Positions 41,001 to 54,100 of a stretch of DNA of 64,000 nt are shown one piece after another. Where the stretch lies: NCBI RefSeq assembly GCF_023343835.1, contig NC_064449.1:4563778-4627777 (forward strand), given 5' to 3'. Each line of letters begins with the position of its first letter. The first letter of the stretch is position 1. Below the pieces are notes generated by a model. That model made no database searches and had not been told where the DNA came from. It saw nothing but the letters and a program-made list of their open reading frames with translations. The translations under genes and the position numbers were made by a program. This stretch comes from Lagopus muta (lineage: Eukaryota > Chordata > Aves > Galliformes > Phasianidae).

Positions 41001-42407
41001 CAAGCTGCTACGGCAGAGCAGCACCTACAGCAGTTACAGGTCAGGTGGCAACAGTGCAAATACTCTCAGGGCAAGTTACTGAGTTTGCTGGGCAGAATGC
41101 AAGAAGATAATAAAAATCAGAGAAAACAAGTTATTCTCTGCTTGTGTCAGCGCAGAAAATGAAAGCGTTTTTTGGGCAAACTTTGCTTTTCTCACTAGTG
41201 ACATTTAGGATATCCTGCAAGCTGGAAGACCAGAGAGAGGATTGATCTGCCTGGCTTAGCTCATACCTGGGGGACACACACTGCAAACTCTGGTTCGTGG
41301 TGCCCTTTTGATCTAGAGGGCAGGTTTACTCAGGAAACTCAAATAAACAGATGGCTTGTTCCCCAAAACTGCAGGTGCAGCTGAAAGGAGATGTGAGACT
41401 GAGCAGCTGTTTTCATCTTTTCTGAGCACTGCTGTCACTGGACTAGCATTGACATGGCAGACACCTCAAACCCACTGCACCACGCAGCCATCACTGTGGG
41501 CAGTGTAACCACCTAGCAGACCACAGACTTCCAGCTGAAACCAGTGTTAAATAAGGAGAAAAAAACAGTTATGCAAACTGGGAGGATTCATAGTTCTTAC
41601 CTGGGAAATGGAAGGGCAGAAACTGGAAGAGGACAGGAAGGCGTGCAAGGGGAGGCCGTGAGGAGGTTATGAAAGGGAACCACACAGGTCTGTGTAAGGA
41701 ATCCACGGCTGCCCCTTTCTCAGTTCTGTTTACAAATCCAAACAGAGCTAGGACACACTGCAAGTGTAACAATTAACTTTACTGGAGAATATGTCATGAC
41801 AGAAGAGTAGTGGAACATGAACATCATTTCAGCATTAGTTAGCTTGCTTGCTAAGCACTGCACTTGCCCTGGGGCTGGCCACCAAGCCCCCTCTGCCCCC
41901 AGTACAGCCCCAGCCACAGCAGCATTCAGCAGCGGGGAACCTGGTTTAAATGCATTCCATAGAGCTGTCTGAAGAAGGGATGGAGCACCGATGTGGTTTG
42001 AGGAAGGCTCCCACGTGGTTGGCAATGATTTCAGCTAAAAAACCCGCTTTTCTCAACTGTGCATAAGCTATGTAGACGATGGCATAAGGCTGTTGTTGAG
42101 GATCTTCGTTCATGGGCTTCACCCCTTCCTTCTCAGACCTCACTCGAAAACTCGCACAGCTCCCTCGCTCGGAGGGTCCCTTTGCTCTGATCTGTAACAC
42201 AGCAGCCTCTAGTGGCCAGGAGCTCCCTTACCCTCTGGGCAGGGGAAGCAGCCAAGGGCTGCCTGCCTGCAGTCTGAGATGTAGTTTTCTTCCCTTCTAA
42301 GTTGCAAAAAGACTGTAATTGAAGCGCATTTTCTGGAATGCAGTTTTTTGTACTATTATTGGAGGAAATATTGAAATTTTACTAAAAGCTTACACAAAAT
42401 AATTCAT
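38060..42407. other. Intergenic stretch between the two theta GST genes
   Basis: It holds the CR1 coding fragment at 39855-40640. Outside that I recognised no exon, RNA gene or other repeat. No third GST copy or GST fragment was found in it. Confidence 0.5.
39855..40640 (+). mobile_element. CR1 LINE fragment with reverse-transcriptase coding sequence
   Basis: The plus strand shows stretches of the CR1 ORF2 in order: TEDKEKVEVLNACFTSVF, then MGPDGLHLRVLRELAEV and STGEVPEDWRLAIVTPIYKK, then GSELGHVLF and FIDDLDEGIE, then [20 protein letters not shown]. The frame is interrupted and the central catalytic part of the RT is deleted, so the element is dead. The copy ends before the 3' UTR, unlike the 5'-truncated tails elsewhere in the window. 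Confidence 0.85.
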
Positions 42408-42413
42408 TTTAAT
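42408..42413 (-). terminator. Candidate poly(A) signal ATTAAA of the second GSTT gene
   Basis: ATTAAA on the minus strand 22 bases downstream of the TAG stop. It would make a very short 3' UTR; no AATAAA was noticed close by. Confidence 0.35.
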
Positions 42414-42434
42414 TGGAGTGTGACGCCCTTTGTT

Positions 42435-45400
42435 CTAATTGATTTGCTTTAAGAGCTGTTGCTTTAAGTGCTCCCGCAGCTCAGGTGCCATTTTCTCAGC
42501 AGGCACATTCTTGGCATTCAGGATCTCTTCGTGTGCTTCCTGGAAGAGCTGCTTCCCCACGGCTTCTTCCACCCTCCTGCGCCACTGCGCCAACTGGGGC
42601 CTCTCCTCAAAGAAGTTGTGGCCAGAAGCAACAGGCTGCAGAGAGAGCAACAGAACCCAGGCATCAGGCTTCCCTGCCAGCAGCCAGCCAGGGCTGGGAG
42701 CAGAACGAAGCACAGACGTGCCTCTCCTTTGAGGCAACAAAGTCATGGAGTTCATTAGGTGGAGTTCATCTCTGCTTCTTAACCTGCAGGAAGCAGTGCT
42801 GTCCCCTGGGAGCTGTGGCAGACCCCCAGACTGTGTAAGGTGGAACACACAGGTCCACACACACCAACGTGCCTCTTCCAAATCCCTGTGATTTCTGTAG
42901 CTCATTGTATGACACTGAATCCTGGTAGTGGGAGACAATCAAATAGATTTATTCTCCCCTAAAACAGAAAGTGACTTTATTTCTACACAGCGCAGACAGC
43001 GCTGCACTACTTCTGTCTAGGAAGGAGGGTGAGGAGTCCCTGCTCTGCTGCTCAAAAGACAAAGCAGTGGTCAGTGAGCACCTTACATTCAGCTGCCTCA
43101 AGACAAATGCAGTTCAGCTTCTCTCCTGAATTTGTGCTCTTTCAATCTCTCCTTCATCCTCCTCTGTCTACTTTTTTCCTTTTTTCCTGGAAGAAATACC
43201 AGAAAATGAAAATTTTGTCCAAACTTCTCTAAAGAGAAATTCCCTGGCAAACTCAATTCTGCTTGTGGTCAAAAAGGAACAGGTTTTAATTCCACTGAAG
43301 ACTAAACTGCAGAGAGAAGGATCTGTCCTACAGAGATGCTGCTGCCCACAGCCCAGCTTGTAGATCTGACAGCACCGCGATTGAAGCTCACCTGCATGAG
43401 CTCCGCCACGGCCATGAGGTCTGCCAAGGAGATCTCGCTGCCCGCAATGAAGGGCTTGCCCTGCAAGAACTTCTCCTCAAACTGATTCAGGACAACGTTC
43501 AGCTCCTCAATAGCACTTTCCAACTTCTCTGAAGGCAGTGGCTGGCCTGCAAGGAGAGGAATCAGCACCTGGCAGGGAAAAGAACAGACACTGCTTTTTG
43601 CACGTTTCCCTCTAAACGAAGTCCAGGCCTCAAACTGCCTTCTTCTAAGGATCCCCCAGTGTCCGTGCCCAAGAACAGCTGTTTGTTGAACAGAACAAGC
43701 TGTTGAACAGATGAATGTCAGTAACCATCCTTGCTTCCCATCTGTCTGTGTCTCCTCCCTAGAAAGTCTGAAATTTCAACCATGCGAGTCTTCTCCCAAG
43801 GGAGGGCTGCATCATCTTTAAACAGCTGCATTTTGTTTTCCAGTGGGATGTTCCTTCTTTCCATGAAGCTGGGCGGAAGGCAGCGAGCTGTGCCTGCTGC
43901 TTGCTGTTTGTACAGGGTACATTCACCATGCACACTGCTTGGTCTGCGCTGACAAAGAATGAGCCCCACAGACTTCAGAGCTATGGCTGCGGCAGGAAGG
44001 ATTCAGACTACTTCATTTGGGCAAAGATCTACTACCAACCAGCCACATCAATCCCAGGTCTAGGTTTGTTCCTGTCACCCGGTTTGCATGCTCACTTAGA
44101 AAGGCCCAGCACACAGAGGGGTGCCGTAGCGCTCTCAGCTCTCAGTTTTTAGTGTACCTTACCTTACAAAGGAACACCTTGCTCGCCTTGCCACGAATGT
44201 TGGCCTGCTGCCATGACAGGAACTCATCAACTCTGGCCTGTTTCTGCAGGTCAGAGGGATACCAGTGATCGGGAGTCTTGAATTTCCGGGCCAGGTACAT
44301 GAGGATGGCAGCGCTGGCAGAGAGCAGGACAGAGCAGTGAGTGGTAAGCTGAGATGAAGGCACCTCATCTTTTCTCCTTCTCCCAAATACTGCACTGCTG
44401 TGTGAGCAGCAGTACGAATGTAATTTAAGTCAGGTATAAGTGAGAATGTGTGATCATTGGGTGGTCACAGCACATGGCAGAGTTTGTGCTGGCTTGCTGG
44501 TTGCTCAGGGACAGCAATCGTCCATCGCATCACCAGCAGGCCACATCTGCCTGGCTGTGCTACAGTTACCCTGCAGACATTTTAGAGCATACATAAACCA
44601 CAGAATGAATTCATTCCAACTCAGAGCTTAGCACTGCCAGGCCATCCTGCAGCAGGTGCCTTCTGACAGATCTACACATTGAACTACAGCCCCCAGCTGA
44701 AGGCAGAGAGCAGAGGACATAGGGGCAGGTGTCTGAGCTCAGAAACATTGCCTGCATGCAAGCTAGCTCCAAGCAGCAGCTCAGAGTTTTCATCAAGCAT
44801 CAGGACAAACAGTGCTTCAGCAGAGGACTGAGCTTATTTGTGCCTTACCTCTCTGCCAAGGTGAAGGAACCATCCTTCAGTGCAGGCACTTTCATCAGCA
44901 TGTTCACCTTCCTGAACTCCTCGGTCCTATGCTGCCCTGAGGGAAATGAGAGATTTTTTCTCATCAGTGGTGCTCAGCACCCATCTGGGATCAGCTGAGG
45001 AGCCCACGGGCAACACATGGACCATTTTTGGCTTTGACTGTACAAATACAGCCCTGTACCACTTATTGCCTGCATACCAGAACAACCTCTTGACAAAGGT
45101 TCAGAGTCCTTTCATACCAGCAATGTTTGTCAACTCAAGGCGGTATCAGCACAAACTTTGTGCTTGGAGGCACCTGTCAGGGCATGAACACCAAGGAGCT
45201 TTGGGGGGAAGGGATCTCAGTACCACAGACACAGTGGGTTAACCACAGGGATAGTGAGAAAGAAAGCAATTTTTCCCTTTCTTTTTTTTTCTTTTTCCTG
45301 GAAAATGAGAAAATTCCTATTAAACTCTCTTTATAGTCCTCTGCTTAGAGGAAACAAATTCCTATGATTCCATATAAAGCCACGAGAACTTTATTACAAA

Positions 45401-46832
45401 CACATCAATAAGCTCTTTGCTCTTTGTGCGAGTTTTCTTTATCATAGATCAGAGCAAAAACAGACGTGAGTTTGCTTTTAAGCCATCTTTTAGGTCTCCT
45501 CTGTAAAGCAGGCAGAGTAAAGCCAACCAGAGGTGTTTTGTTCCTTTGGAGTCCCGCTGTGCTTTGTTACTTCTGGACCCAAACCCAGACACCTTCATTC
45601 ACGCCAGCCTCTTCCCAGCCCCTGGCTTCAGAGTCACACACGTGCATCTCCACACTCACATCTCTCCCGTGCCTTTCCCCCTGTCATGCCCTCCTGCGTG
45701 AGTCACCTGGGAATCTTTGTGCCCCAGGAGATGCTCTGGAAAAGGTTTGTTTTCCCTGAACTTGGCAAACCCAATCTCTGAGTAATTCTCTTTCAATTTT
45801 TCCATTCCTCTTCATGCTCTCTCTGCTTGCCTGCCAGCCTCTTCTCATTTGGATCAACGTCTCACCACAACCACTCATTGGCAACAAGGGAAAAGACACT
45901 GTATGGGCTTTTACCCCAGCTGCAATCAGCCCCTACTGAGACAGGCCGTTAAGAGGAAAGCAGCATCAAGTGCATTCGGTGAGCAGCCAAGGCATGAAGG
46001 GGAACACCCAGAGCAGAAACCACAACACCCAGAGGTTTTTCTAATAACAAGCTGGAGCCTCTCTTGTTTCTCTATCAGTTTGAGCCTCATAAACCTCCTC
46101 ATCTTGCATTTTAAGCCCAATACATTCACTGAATTTCACAACAGACCACTGGAAAGGCTGAAAGGCAGTTTTTACCAGCAAAGGAAAGAGATACAGATCT
46201 CCAGACGTCCTCTGATGAAAACGATACCTCTCTGAGGGGCTCCTACCCTCCGTCAGTTGGTTCTGAACAAACAAAAGCCCTTCTCCCTTCTGCAGCCCTC
46301 AGCTTTCTGATTCTGGCTGCTGCACTTCACCCTCCCCTGCCTTCGCCATCTCCCAGTGCCGTCAGCATGACTTCACCCCACTGTGCCCCACTGCTACACC
46401 CAGAGGAGAACCACACTGTACTGCAGCACGGAGCTCCCGTTACTTGGAAGGGGCGAACCCCACGCTGCTGGGTGCACTTCCCATCGCCTTTTGGCCGGCA
46501 CCCCGAGGAGCCTTACTTCTCAGAACGACGTCTCTTTTCCTGTCCCCCATTTTCTGATGGACTGTTTTCACAGAGCTCGCACACAGCTCTGCAGAACCTC
46601 AGCACGAGGTGGGGACGAGGGCGGCAGCACCGCCCCGTAACAACCGGAGTTTCCACACTGGACGTGAATCCCCCGCCCGCTGCTACCGGGGGGCAGCGGC
46701 CCCTTCCCATCCCCGCTCACCCTTCATCAGCTCCAACCGTTTGAACTCGAACGGGATGTTGTTGCATCGGGCGAAGAGGAAAACTGCCCGGCAAGGCTGC
46801 GAGAGCAGATCGAGGTACAGCTCCAGCCCCAT
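42435..46832 (-). CDS. GSTT1L: Second theta-class glutathione S-transferase (GSTT1-like)
   Basis: Tandem paralog of the neighbouring GSTT1. Exons: 46721-46832, 44849-44936, 44163-44313, 43392-43568, 42435-42635. Lengths and phases (112, 88, 151, 177, 201) equal those of the five shared GSTT1 exons, which shows whole-gene duplication. The product is 242 residues. It starts MGLELYLDLLSQPCR with Ser11, has MKVPALKDGSFTLAE at the glutathione site, PDHWYPSDLQKQARVDEFLS in the linker helix region, GSEISLADLM, and ends LLKQIN. The Ala-rich insert of GSTT1 is absent; exon 1 joins directly to GQHRTEEFRK, closer to mammalian GSTT1 here. The symbol follows my memory of chicken nomenclature and may be wrong; the family is certain. 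Confidence 0.92.
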
Positions 46833-46985
46833 GCTGCCTCCCTCGCTGCCGTCCCGTCCGTTCTGTCCCGCAGACGCCGGCACGGGGCGGGGCGGCACCG
46901 CGGAGGCGGACCCGGAGCTCCCGCCCCGTTCCCGGCTCCGCTCCGCACCGCCCGAACCGAACCGATGATGCAGCCGCCCCCCAGG
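46590..46985 (-). promoter_or_regulatory. CpG-island promoter of the second GSTT gene
   Basis: GC- and CpG-rich block around exon 1 (46721-46832) and about 150 bases upstream. No TATA box was seen. Confidence 0.5.
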
Positions 46986-47699
46986 ACCCACAGGGCGAAG
47001 TTCTGCAACGTGTCATCAGGACCTGGTTCGGCTTAATCACTGAATGATAAGACATGAAGGCAGTTGATTAATGGGATGCTGTGCCCGGGCGAGTTCGCTC
47101 ATGGGAACGCGCAGTTCTGGTGTAGGGCGTTGAACACATCTCCTCCATGACTAAGCAAAACCAACTTGACAGGCAGGTACAGCACCCGAGCAGCAGGACA
47201 GATGCAGGCTTGGCTGCTGTGACAGTCACACGTTGCTCCTGCTGTGCTTACAGCATGTGAACACCTTCCCCGACTTGCATCCCTCCAAGCTTTCCAATAC
47301 CCTCCCTTTTATTTTTCCTCCATCAATGTATTGCCAACGATGGTGTACATTCACACTGTTTTACAAAACAACAGAAGCCAGAACTGGATCTCTTCCTGCA
47401 GGTCTCCAAGGGCAGGTAGAGGCTACAACCACAGGCAGTTGTTAGTCAGGGGCTGAAAATACCAGAGGTAAATATAGAATTAAGGCTCTTAAATTCACAG
47501 TAGACATGAGATGTTTTAGTCTGCGTTAACAGTAACAGCACAGCTGCTGCTACCCCTTGTACTGATAGGAAGGAAACAATGCAGGCAAGGAAATAACAAA
47601 AAGACACAGCAATACAACCCAAAATCCCCTGTCATCACCTCTGTATTTCAGAAACTTTAGGATAGTATACATAAAATCTTTTTAAAATATACGATGTCT
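46986..47699. other. Intergenic stretch between the second GSTT gene and the DDX51 3' end
   Basis: Nothing recognised. DDX51 transcription should end just to its right and the GSTT promoter lies to its left, so the spacer is about 0.7 kb. Confidence 0.5.
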
Positions 47700-47700
47700 A

Positions 47701-47706
47701 TTTATT
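47701..47706 (-). terminator. DDX51 poly(A) signal AATAAA
   Basis: AATAAA on the minus strand 0.47 kb downstream of the DDX51 stop, a normal UTR length. Confidence 0.55.
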
Positions 47707-48177
47707 TAAAAGTTGCAGTTCATTCAATCTACAACGGTTCTTCGAAGGATTCTGCTCCAGGCACTGCACTGCATGCATTCTTATGCTTTCATGAGGATGC
47801 AGCTCCTTGCACAACATGGCAGAACTGAGCTGTCCAATTTCAGAGGCAAAAAAGGCACAACCCACACATCTGGTGACCAGCAGCTCCATCAGACCCGTGA
47901 CCAAGAAGTGGACATGGCTCTTCTGTTCACTGGAGGCCAATATGCCAGTTGGGCAATGATGCAAAATCCTCTTCGAAAACAATTGCATTTGCTTCTTGAA
48001 AGCCAGTAAATTAAGCCTGTTTCCTGTGTCCTCGAAATGAGAATGAGGCATGTAACAGCTGATTTTAGACAAGATAAGCTTGAGGAGATGAGCACTGAGC
48101 TCAGGAACCACATCTCCTTGTTACTGTGCTGGTTGTCTTCCGTGCCATGAAGCACAGCCACCTCTGCCTGCGTTCAT

Positions 48178-51100
48178 TCAGACTCGTTTCTGTGCTCGCT
48201 CGACCTGTTCAAAATTAAAGTTGAGAAGGTGACTGGAAATGTTCCTGCCCAGGGCCATACAGAAGGGACTTTGGGCAGCAAAGTATCACAATCTGTTCTG
48301 CTCTGCCCCTAATAATCCAAATCTGCAACTCAAAATCGTAATTCTTCAAGAACAAAAGTTTGTCAAGTCCTCAAAGAAGAGAGCAGAACACTTACTCCAA
48401 TCACACAGCACAAAACTATCCGTTACAGTTCCCTTGTCCACCAACGTGGCAAGTTAAATGCTATCCTGCTTCTGTCCAAAAGCTCTCAACTTTCCTACTG
48501 GTGTGTAAAGGTCTGCAGAAAATGCTTTCCTTCACACCAGAACAGATATGTCTCAGTCCAAGAGAAGGATTCTGGACATTAATACTTGTGCCTGTCATGA
48601 CTTGCAATGAACTGTAAACTGTAGCTTTAAATTTTTAATTTCCTTCCCCATTTTCTGCTGTTCTTCCCTCTTGCACTTACCTTGACTGTCCTCTCTAGTT
48701 TAGACAGAGCCTCCTCATATTGCTGCACCAATGGCTTTAACGACTTGCCCTTGACCAAGTGCTGCTTTATGTCTGGAATGCCAGCATCCTTCAACATCTG
48801 CCGAAACCTGCGTTCCTGCACAACAAAACAGACACAGCAGACAAAGAAGTGAGTGCCTCCCCTTCGCAGGGGGCAGCCTGCTGTCTCTCATTTCAGCTGG
48901 AAAATGAGCACATTTTGGGATTTTCTGCCCAGTCACAGTGACTGAATAAAGATTTTCCAAGTACAAAACAGCTGACTGGAGAAGGTGAAAAGCAATATGA
49001 ACTTCCTGTTCCTTACAGTCCTCCACCTTTCCATTTCAAATGAATCTCATACCGACGACATACCTGAATTCTGAGGACCATGCTGAAAGCTAAGCCTGCT
49101 TTCCCTGCACGAGCTGTTCTTCCAACACTGAAATCAGGAGAAGGAACATCAGGTCAGTTCACTCATGCAGTAGTCACTGCCACATCTGCTTCAGGAGCCT
49201 GACTGTGAAACTCTCCAGATTTAGGAGAAAGTCTGGATTTTTATGTTTAACAGAGCTAGCCATGTGCTACAAAGGATGAACATTTCCAGAGTCCATTTAC
49301 AGCTGCTGAGCCTCTGCAGCGTTCTGAGCCTCTGGAAACCCAACCTGACGTTCTTCAGGACAATGTTTCTAGCTCCTATAAAACACATTTTATATAACAG
49401 GGTGCTAGATTGCTGTTTTAATACTACATTGCTCTCGTGATGCCATGAATTAGCTTCTGATTTAAGAAGTTAGTTCTACACTGAACTTAAAAGCAGTTTC
49501 AGCTCTGGATTTTTTTAAGTGCATGTTGCTTATACTAAGTATTTCAGAGAGCACCAGGCTCCAACATCTCCCTTTTGCCCCTGCTTTGTCTTACCGGTGA
49601 ATGTATGTCCTGATGAACTGAGGTGTGTCATAGTTTATTACACAATTCACTCCTTTAATGTCAATCCCTCGAGCAGTGGCATCTGTGCTGATTAACCTGG
49701 TTTTGAATGCACATACAGTTATTTTCAGGTAACATCTCTGCCATTCCACAAACACATAGAAAACAGCTGAACACAGCACAGCTACTGCTAATCTCTGTTA
49801 AAACTGGGCAGTCAACTTCTGAGCACTAAGCATTCAAGCAGCACTGTAAGTCACAGTGTGTAACTGGCATTAGCTGCCTGTTCTAAGTGCCACTACAGTT
49901 ACATATGAAAAGCTATAAAGCATTTCCAGGCTTTCCAAGCATGCAGCACTGAGCCAGACAGCTGCCAGCACACCACAGGTTACAAACCTGTAAACATCTG
50001 AGCATTCCTTAAAGGTACTGAATGCAGACAGTGAGGTGTCCGCCAGTAATCAAGGAAGAATTTAAATACAAGGTTTGGACAAAAAGAAAATCCAGAAAAT
50101 AAACATTTACCTTCTTTTGGGGGACATTTCACAGATGCAATCCCAATACAGTTATGAACATCACAGAGTGAATCAAAATTATGGATAGAAATTGATAGCA
50201 TGGATAGTAAACCCAGCTGCCAATCTGAGCCAGGTCCCACGTTTTTCAACTCATTCCTGCACGCTGTTTTACAGGGGAGCCCTGTTTAAATATCCTCTTA
50301 ATTCTGACTAGTTTTACACTAGAAATAGTGTATGTCCTGAGACTTACAGGAAACTCATTTAAGATACTCACAGTTGTATCTTTCCTTGTTCAAATTCTTT
50401 CATGGTTCTCTGTCTCTCGTTTGGAGCTAACCGAGAAGAAAACTCAGCCACAGTGATTCCACCAAAAGCTTGAACAAGCAGGAACAATCTGCAGGTGGAT
50501 GGGACAGAAACCATCACCTCACCACTTCACTGTAACACCACCATGGCCACTATCTGCCAAATGGCCTCAGGAATATATTCACCTGTGGGAAGCCTCTCTG
50601 GAGTTGGTAAAACACAACACACGGGTGAACTTCTTTGTCAGCATGAAGTGCAAGAGGAGCAACGGCTTGGAATTCAGGTCACAAGGCACGTAACTTTGCT
50701 GCAGTCATCAGGGAAGAAGTTCAGAGACAAATTAGTTCTTGCCAGGGTTTTCTTCCCTGAAACTTACTACCTGTCCATAACCTACATAGACTTGGATGTT
50801 TTGCAACAAAACCAGTTCCCACAGTGCCACCCCTATTTAGAACAAGTCACAGCAACACAGCACCAGGCAGAGGCAGGAGATCTATGTTGTTCTAGTGCTC
50901 TCGCTTCTCTGTGGCAAGTAACAACACACACTGCCTTCTGGTCTACAGATGGATTTGTATTCACATGCCTTAGAATACATGTGTAAAATACAACTTGAGA
51001 CAGGCAGTTGAGAAGTGTACATTGCTGCTTATCTCCACTCCCTTTTGCAAGCAAATTTAATTTGGTATGAAGAGTTTAATTTTAAAGAATTCCAGTCCTA

Positions 51101-54100
51101 ACCAAACAAACTGTAATGAGAAAACAGGTGAGTGAAGGCAGAGCTCTTGGAGTCACAAAAACTCCCAAAGCCACTTTCTCTCAGCATCTCTGTAACACAA
51201 GATGTTGAAGGAGAGGTGTACTTGTTCATAGGCTACAAACATCACTAGGTATCCCAGAGTTAAACTAAGCTCAAAGTCTAATTTACTCAAACACCTTCTT
51301 TTTTCCAGCAGCTACCAAATAGGTTACTTCTACATTTGTAAGAGAATTCATATCATACCGACAGCCCCTCAGGCAGGGCGTACTTCTCTTCAGAATCCTG
51401 TTCAGTCTCAGTTCCATCTCTGAGTGTTTTTTTCTCAGAGTAGACAGACGTGAAGAGGCGAGGCTGAAACAAGCCCAACTGCTGCAGCTTCTCTGGGTCC
51501 TGGGTCAGCGTAGCTGAAAACAGCAGTTTCTGTAAGGGTATCTGAGGGTAACAGCAGCTGAAATGAACAGCATATGGAAACTGAACTCTGAGAATAGGGC
51601 AGAGGAACTCCCCCCCACGTGCCTTCAGATGATGTTATGAGGGAAACAATTAACTCTTTGACACCCATTTCCCACACTGGTAAGATCTTTCCCACTCTCC
51701 TTTAACAGTGGAGCTCACAGATGGAACTGGATCAGCATTCTCAACTCAACTGCTCAACCCTCATTTGTTACCTTGAGCCCCAGTTACCCCTGCCCCAATC
51801 CGAGTCACTGCCTTCCTTCACTGCTGATCTCGGTTTCTGATGCACCTCTGCCACGCTATTTGAAAAGAGCAGCTGCAGATGCACAGTTCAGCACTTTCCT
51901 TCAAATGACTCAAGTATGTCAGAGGGCAGTGCTATTGTTTGCTGTGTAAATGATTCAGAGACTTGCACTATTTGTGCATTCTTTGGATGCTGCTTTAGTC
52001 TAGTTAAGGAACGCCTGAAGAAGACAATACTTAGATTTCAGCCTAAAAGATCCTTTAATACCAGCTGTTCACTGCCTGCTTTTTCAAGCTTTGAAGAAGT
52101 AGCTGCCTCACTTTGGCAGACAATTCTCTGAATATCCTTGCAAACAGTTCAAAGAAATGCATTTTGCAGCTTACCCAGCTACTGTTACAGGCCCTGGTTT
52201 GGTCCTCTGAAAAAGTGTACTGGAACCAGCTTCATTTTCTGCTTGGAATGCAGCTTTGACAACTTGGTTCAGCCAATTCTGGTGCATGTCATCAATCATA
52301 CGGTCAGCTTCGTCTATGATCTGTAGCCACAAAGACAAAAAAACTACATGTTAAACAGTCTTGAACGTGGCAGCTCATTTATTTATTTAAATCTAGAACA
52401 GTGAGCCAGAATCCAAGATGTATAAAAGCTTCTCATCAACAGAAATGCTTACTTTGCCCATCTTTTCTCAAATGAAGGCACACCTTTCTATCCCCAAACT
52501 GAATTCTGCTTTCATTTCAGTTGCTCAGAAGCCAACTGGACACTCAAACTACACACAAGTTCATTTGCACTTTTGCAAATACATGTTTGTATTTAAGAGA
52601 AAACACTTCAAACCCTAATTAAGTTGGAAGCCATGTCTCTATACAGATTCCAATATGGTGGAATTAACTCGAAACCCTGATAATTAACCCTGGGAAAAAA
52701 AAAAAAACAAACACCACACACTATTTTTTGTGTCTGCAAGGGTAAGTAAGTGTCACAAGTAGGAACAGAACTTCTCATCTTAAGGCAGCTGCATGAACTG
52801 CCTAAAGCACGAACCAAGTACACACACCAGTTCCAACACAGATGTATTTATGCCCTGTGCAAGAACAAAGCAAGAATTACAGACCCAACAGCCCGTGCTC
52901 TGCAGTGGGAGACGTGTGGAGGTGACTCACCAGGAAGCGAAGCTGCATCAGGCTGAACCCTGGGGTCTTGCTGATGTGATCTGCGAGCCGCCCTGGTGTG
53001 GCCACAATAATATCAGCAAGGCTGCAGTAGCCTGTCACCCTGCAAGAACAAGCTGCTCATCAGTAAGCTTCTCCCCACGCTGTAAAGCATGTAGCAGAGA
53101 TCTTTGGTAAGAAGGCCCGAAGATTTTCCTCGTGTTTTTTCATTTATGGTAATTTTAGAATTGCAATTCAAATATCCAATTTACCAGCAAACAAAAGCAA
53201 TACTGGGCACTAAATCCTGCTCTCCATTGTACTGCCCCAGTTTAAACAAAAAGTAACATTCTTCGATGCAAGTCGGAAAAGAACACTTAAGGAAAGTTGC
53301 AGCAAAAAGCAGTAGGTCAGTTGTTTCTGTGGGCACACGGTGTTTCGTTCTACTCAGGTACTGAAGAGCCCTAAAAATCTGAAAATGTAACAACTGCAAG
53401 AAAGAACTGAAGCAGGCACCTGGGAAAAAAACAACAACAGCCTCTAGCATATAAACCCACTATCCAAAATCTTCTCGCACGATGGTGCAATACAACAGTT
53501 TGTATTTTGACCTCTGCTTGTGGAGATTAGAGTTTACAACCTCTATAAACATTATCAAAAGACCACTTAACCTACTTTTTCTGGACGAGCATTTCTTGCT
53601 CCTTTGCGAAAGATTTCTGGCCAGTAATCAATACAACCTTCAGACCTGTCCCATCGGTGTAAATGTTGAACACTTTACTCACCTGTAAAGAAACGGGCTT
53701 TGTTAGCTGCAAGAAAATCAGTGAAACTGATACTTCTCATTAACAATCCCACTGACAGAGCATTCAGCCTGCTATCCTGAACAGCCATGCAAATATTTAC
53801 TGCGTCAGCCCTTCTTTCAGCACAGTTCTGCTCAGCAAGAAAGGTGAAGAGCTACTTACCTGTTGTGCCAGTTCCTTGGTGGGCAGAACAACCAGAGCTC
53901 GCACTTGGCAAACTACCCTATCCAGCAGAACCTGTAAAAACAAAGGTCAAATAAGGCCCTAACACAACGGGGTGAGAAGGAGTTTCTTTAAACTAATGAG
54001 AAGAGAGAGGCTTCACGTGTCCTCCCAGAGTTTTACATTTCTGTTTTATTCCCTCTTGTATGGGAACTGCTGAGTCACGGCCTGAACCTCTGATTGATCA

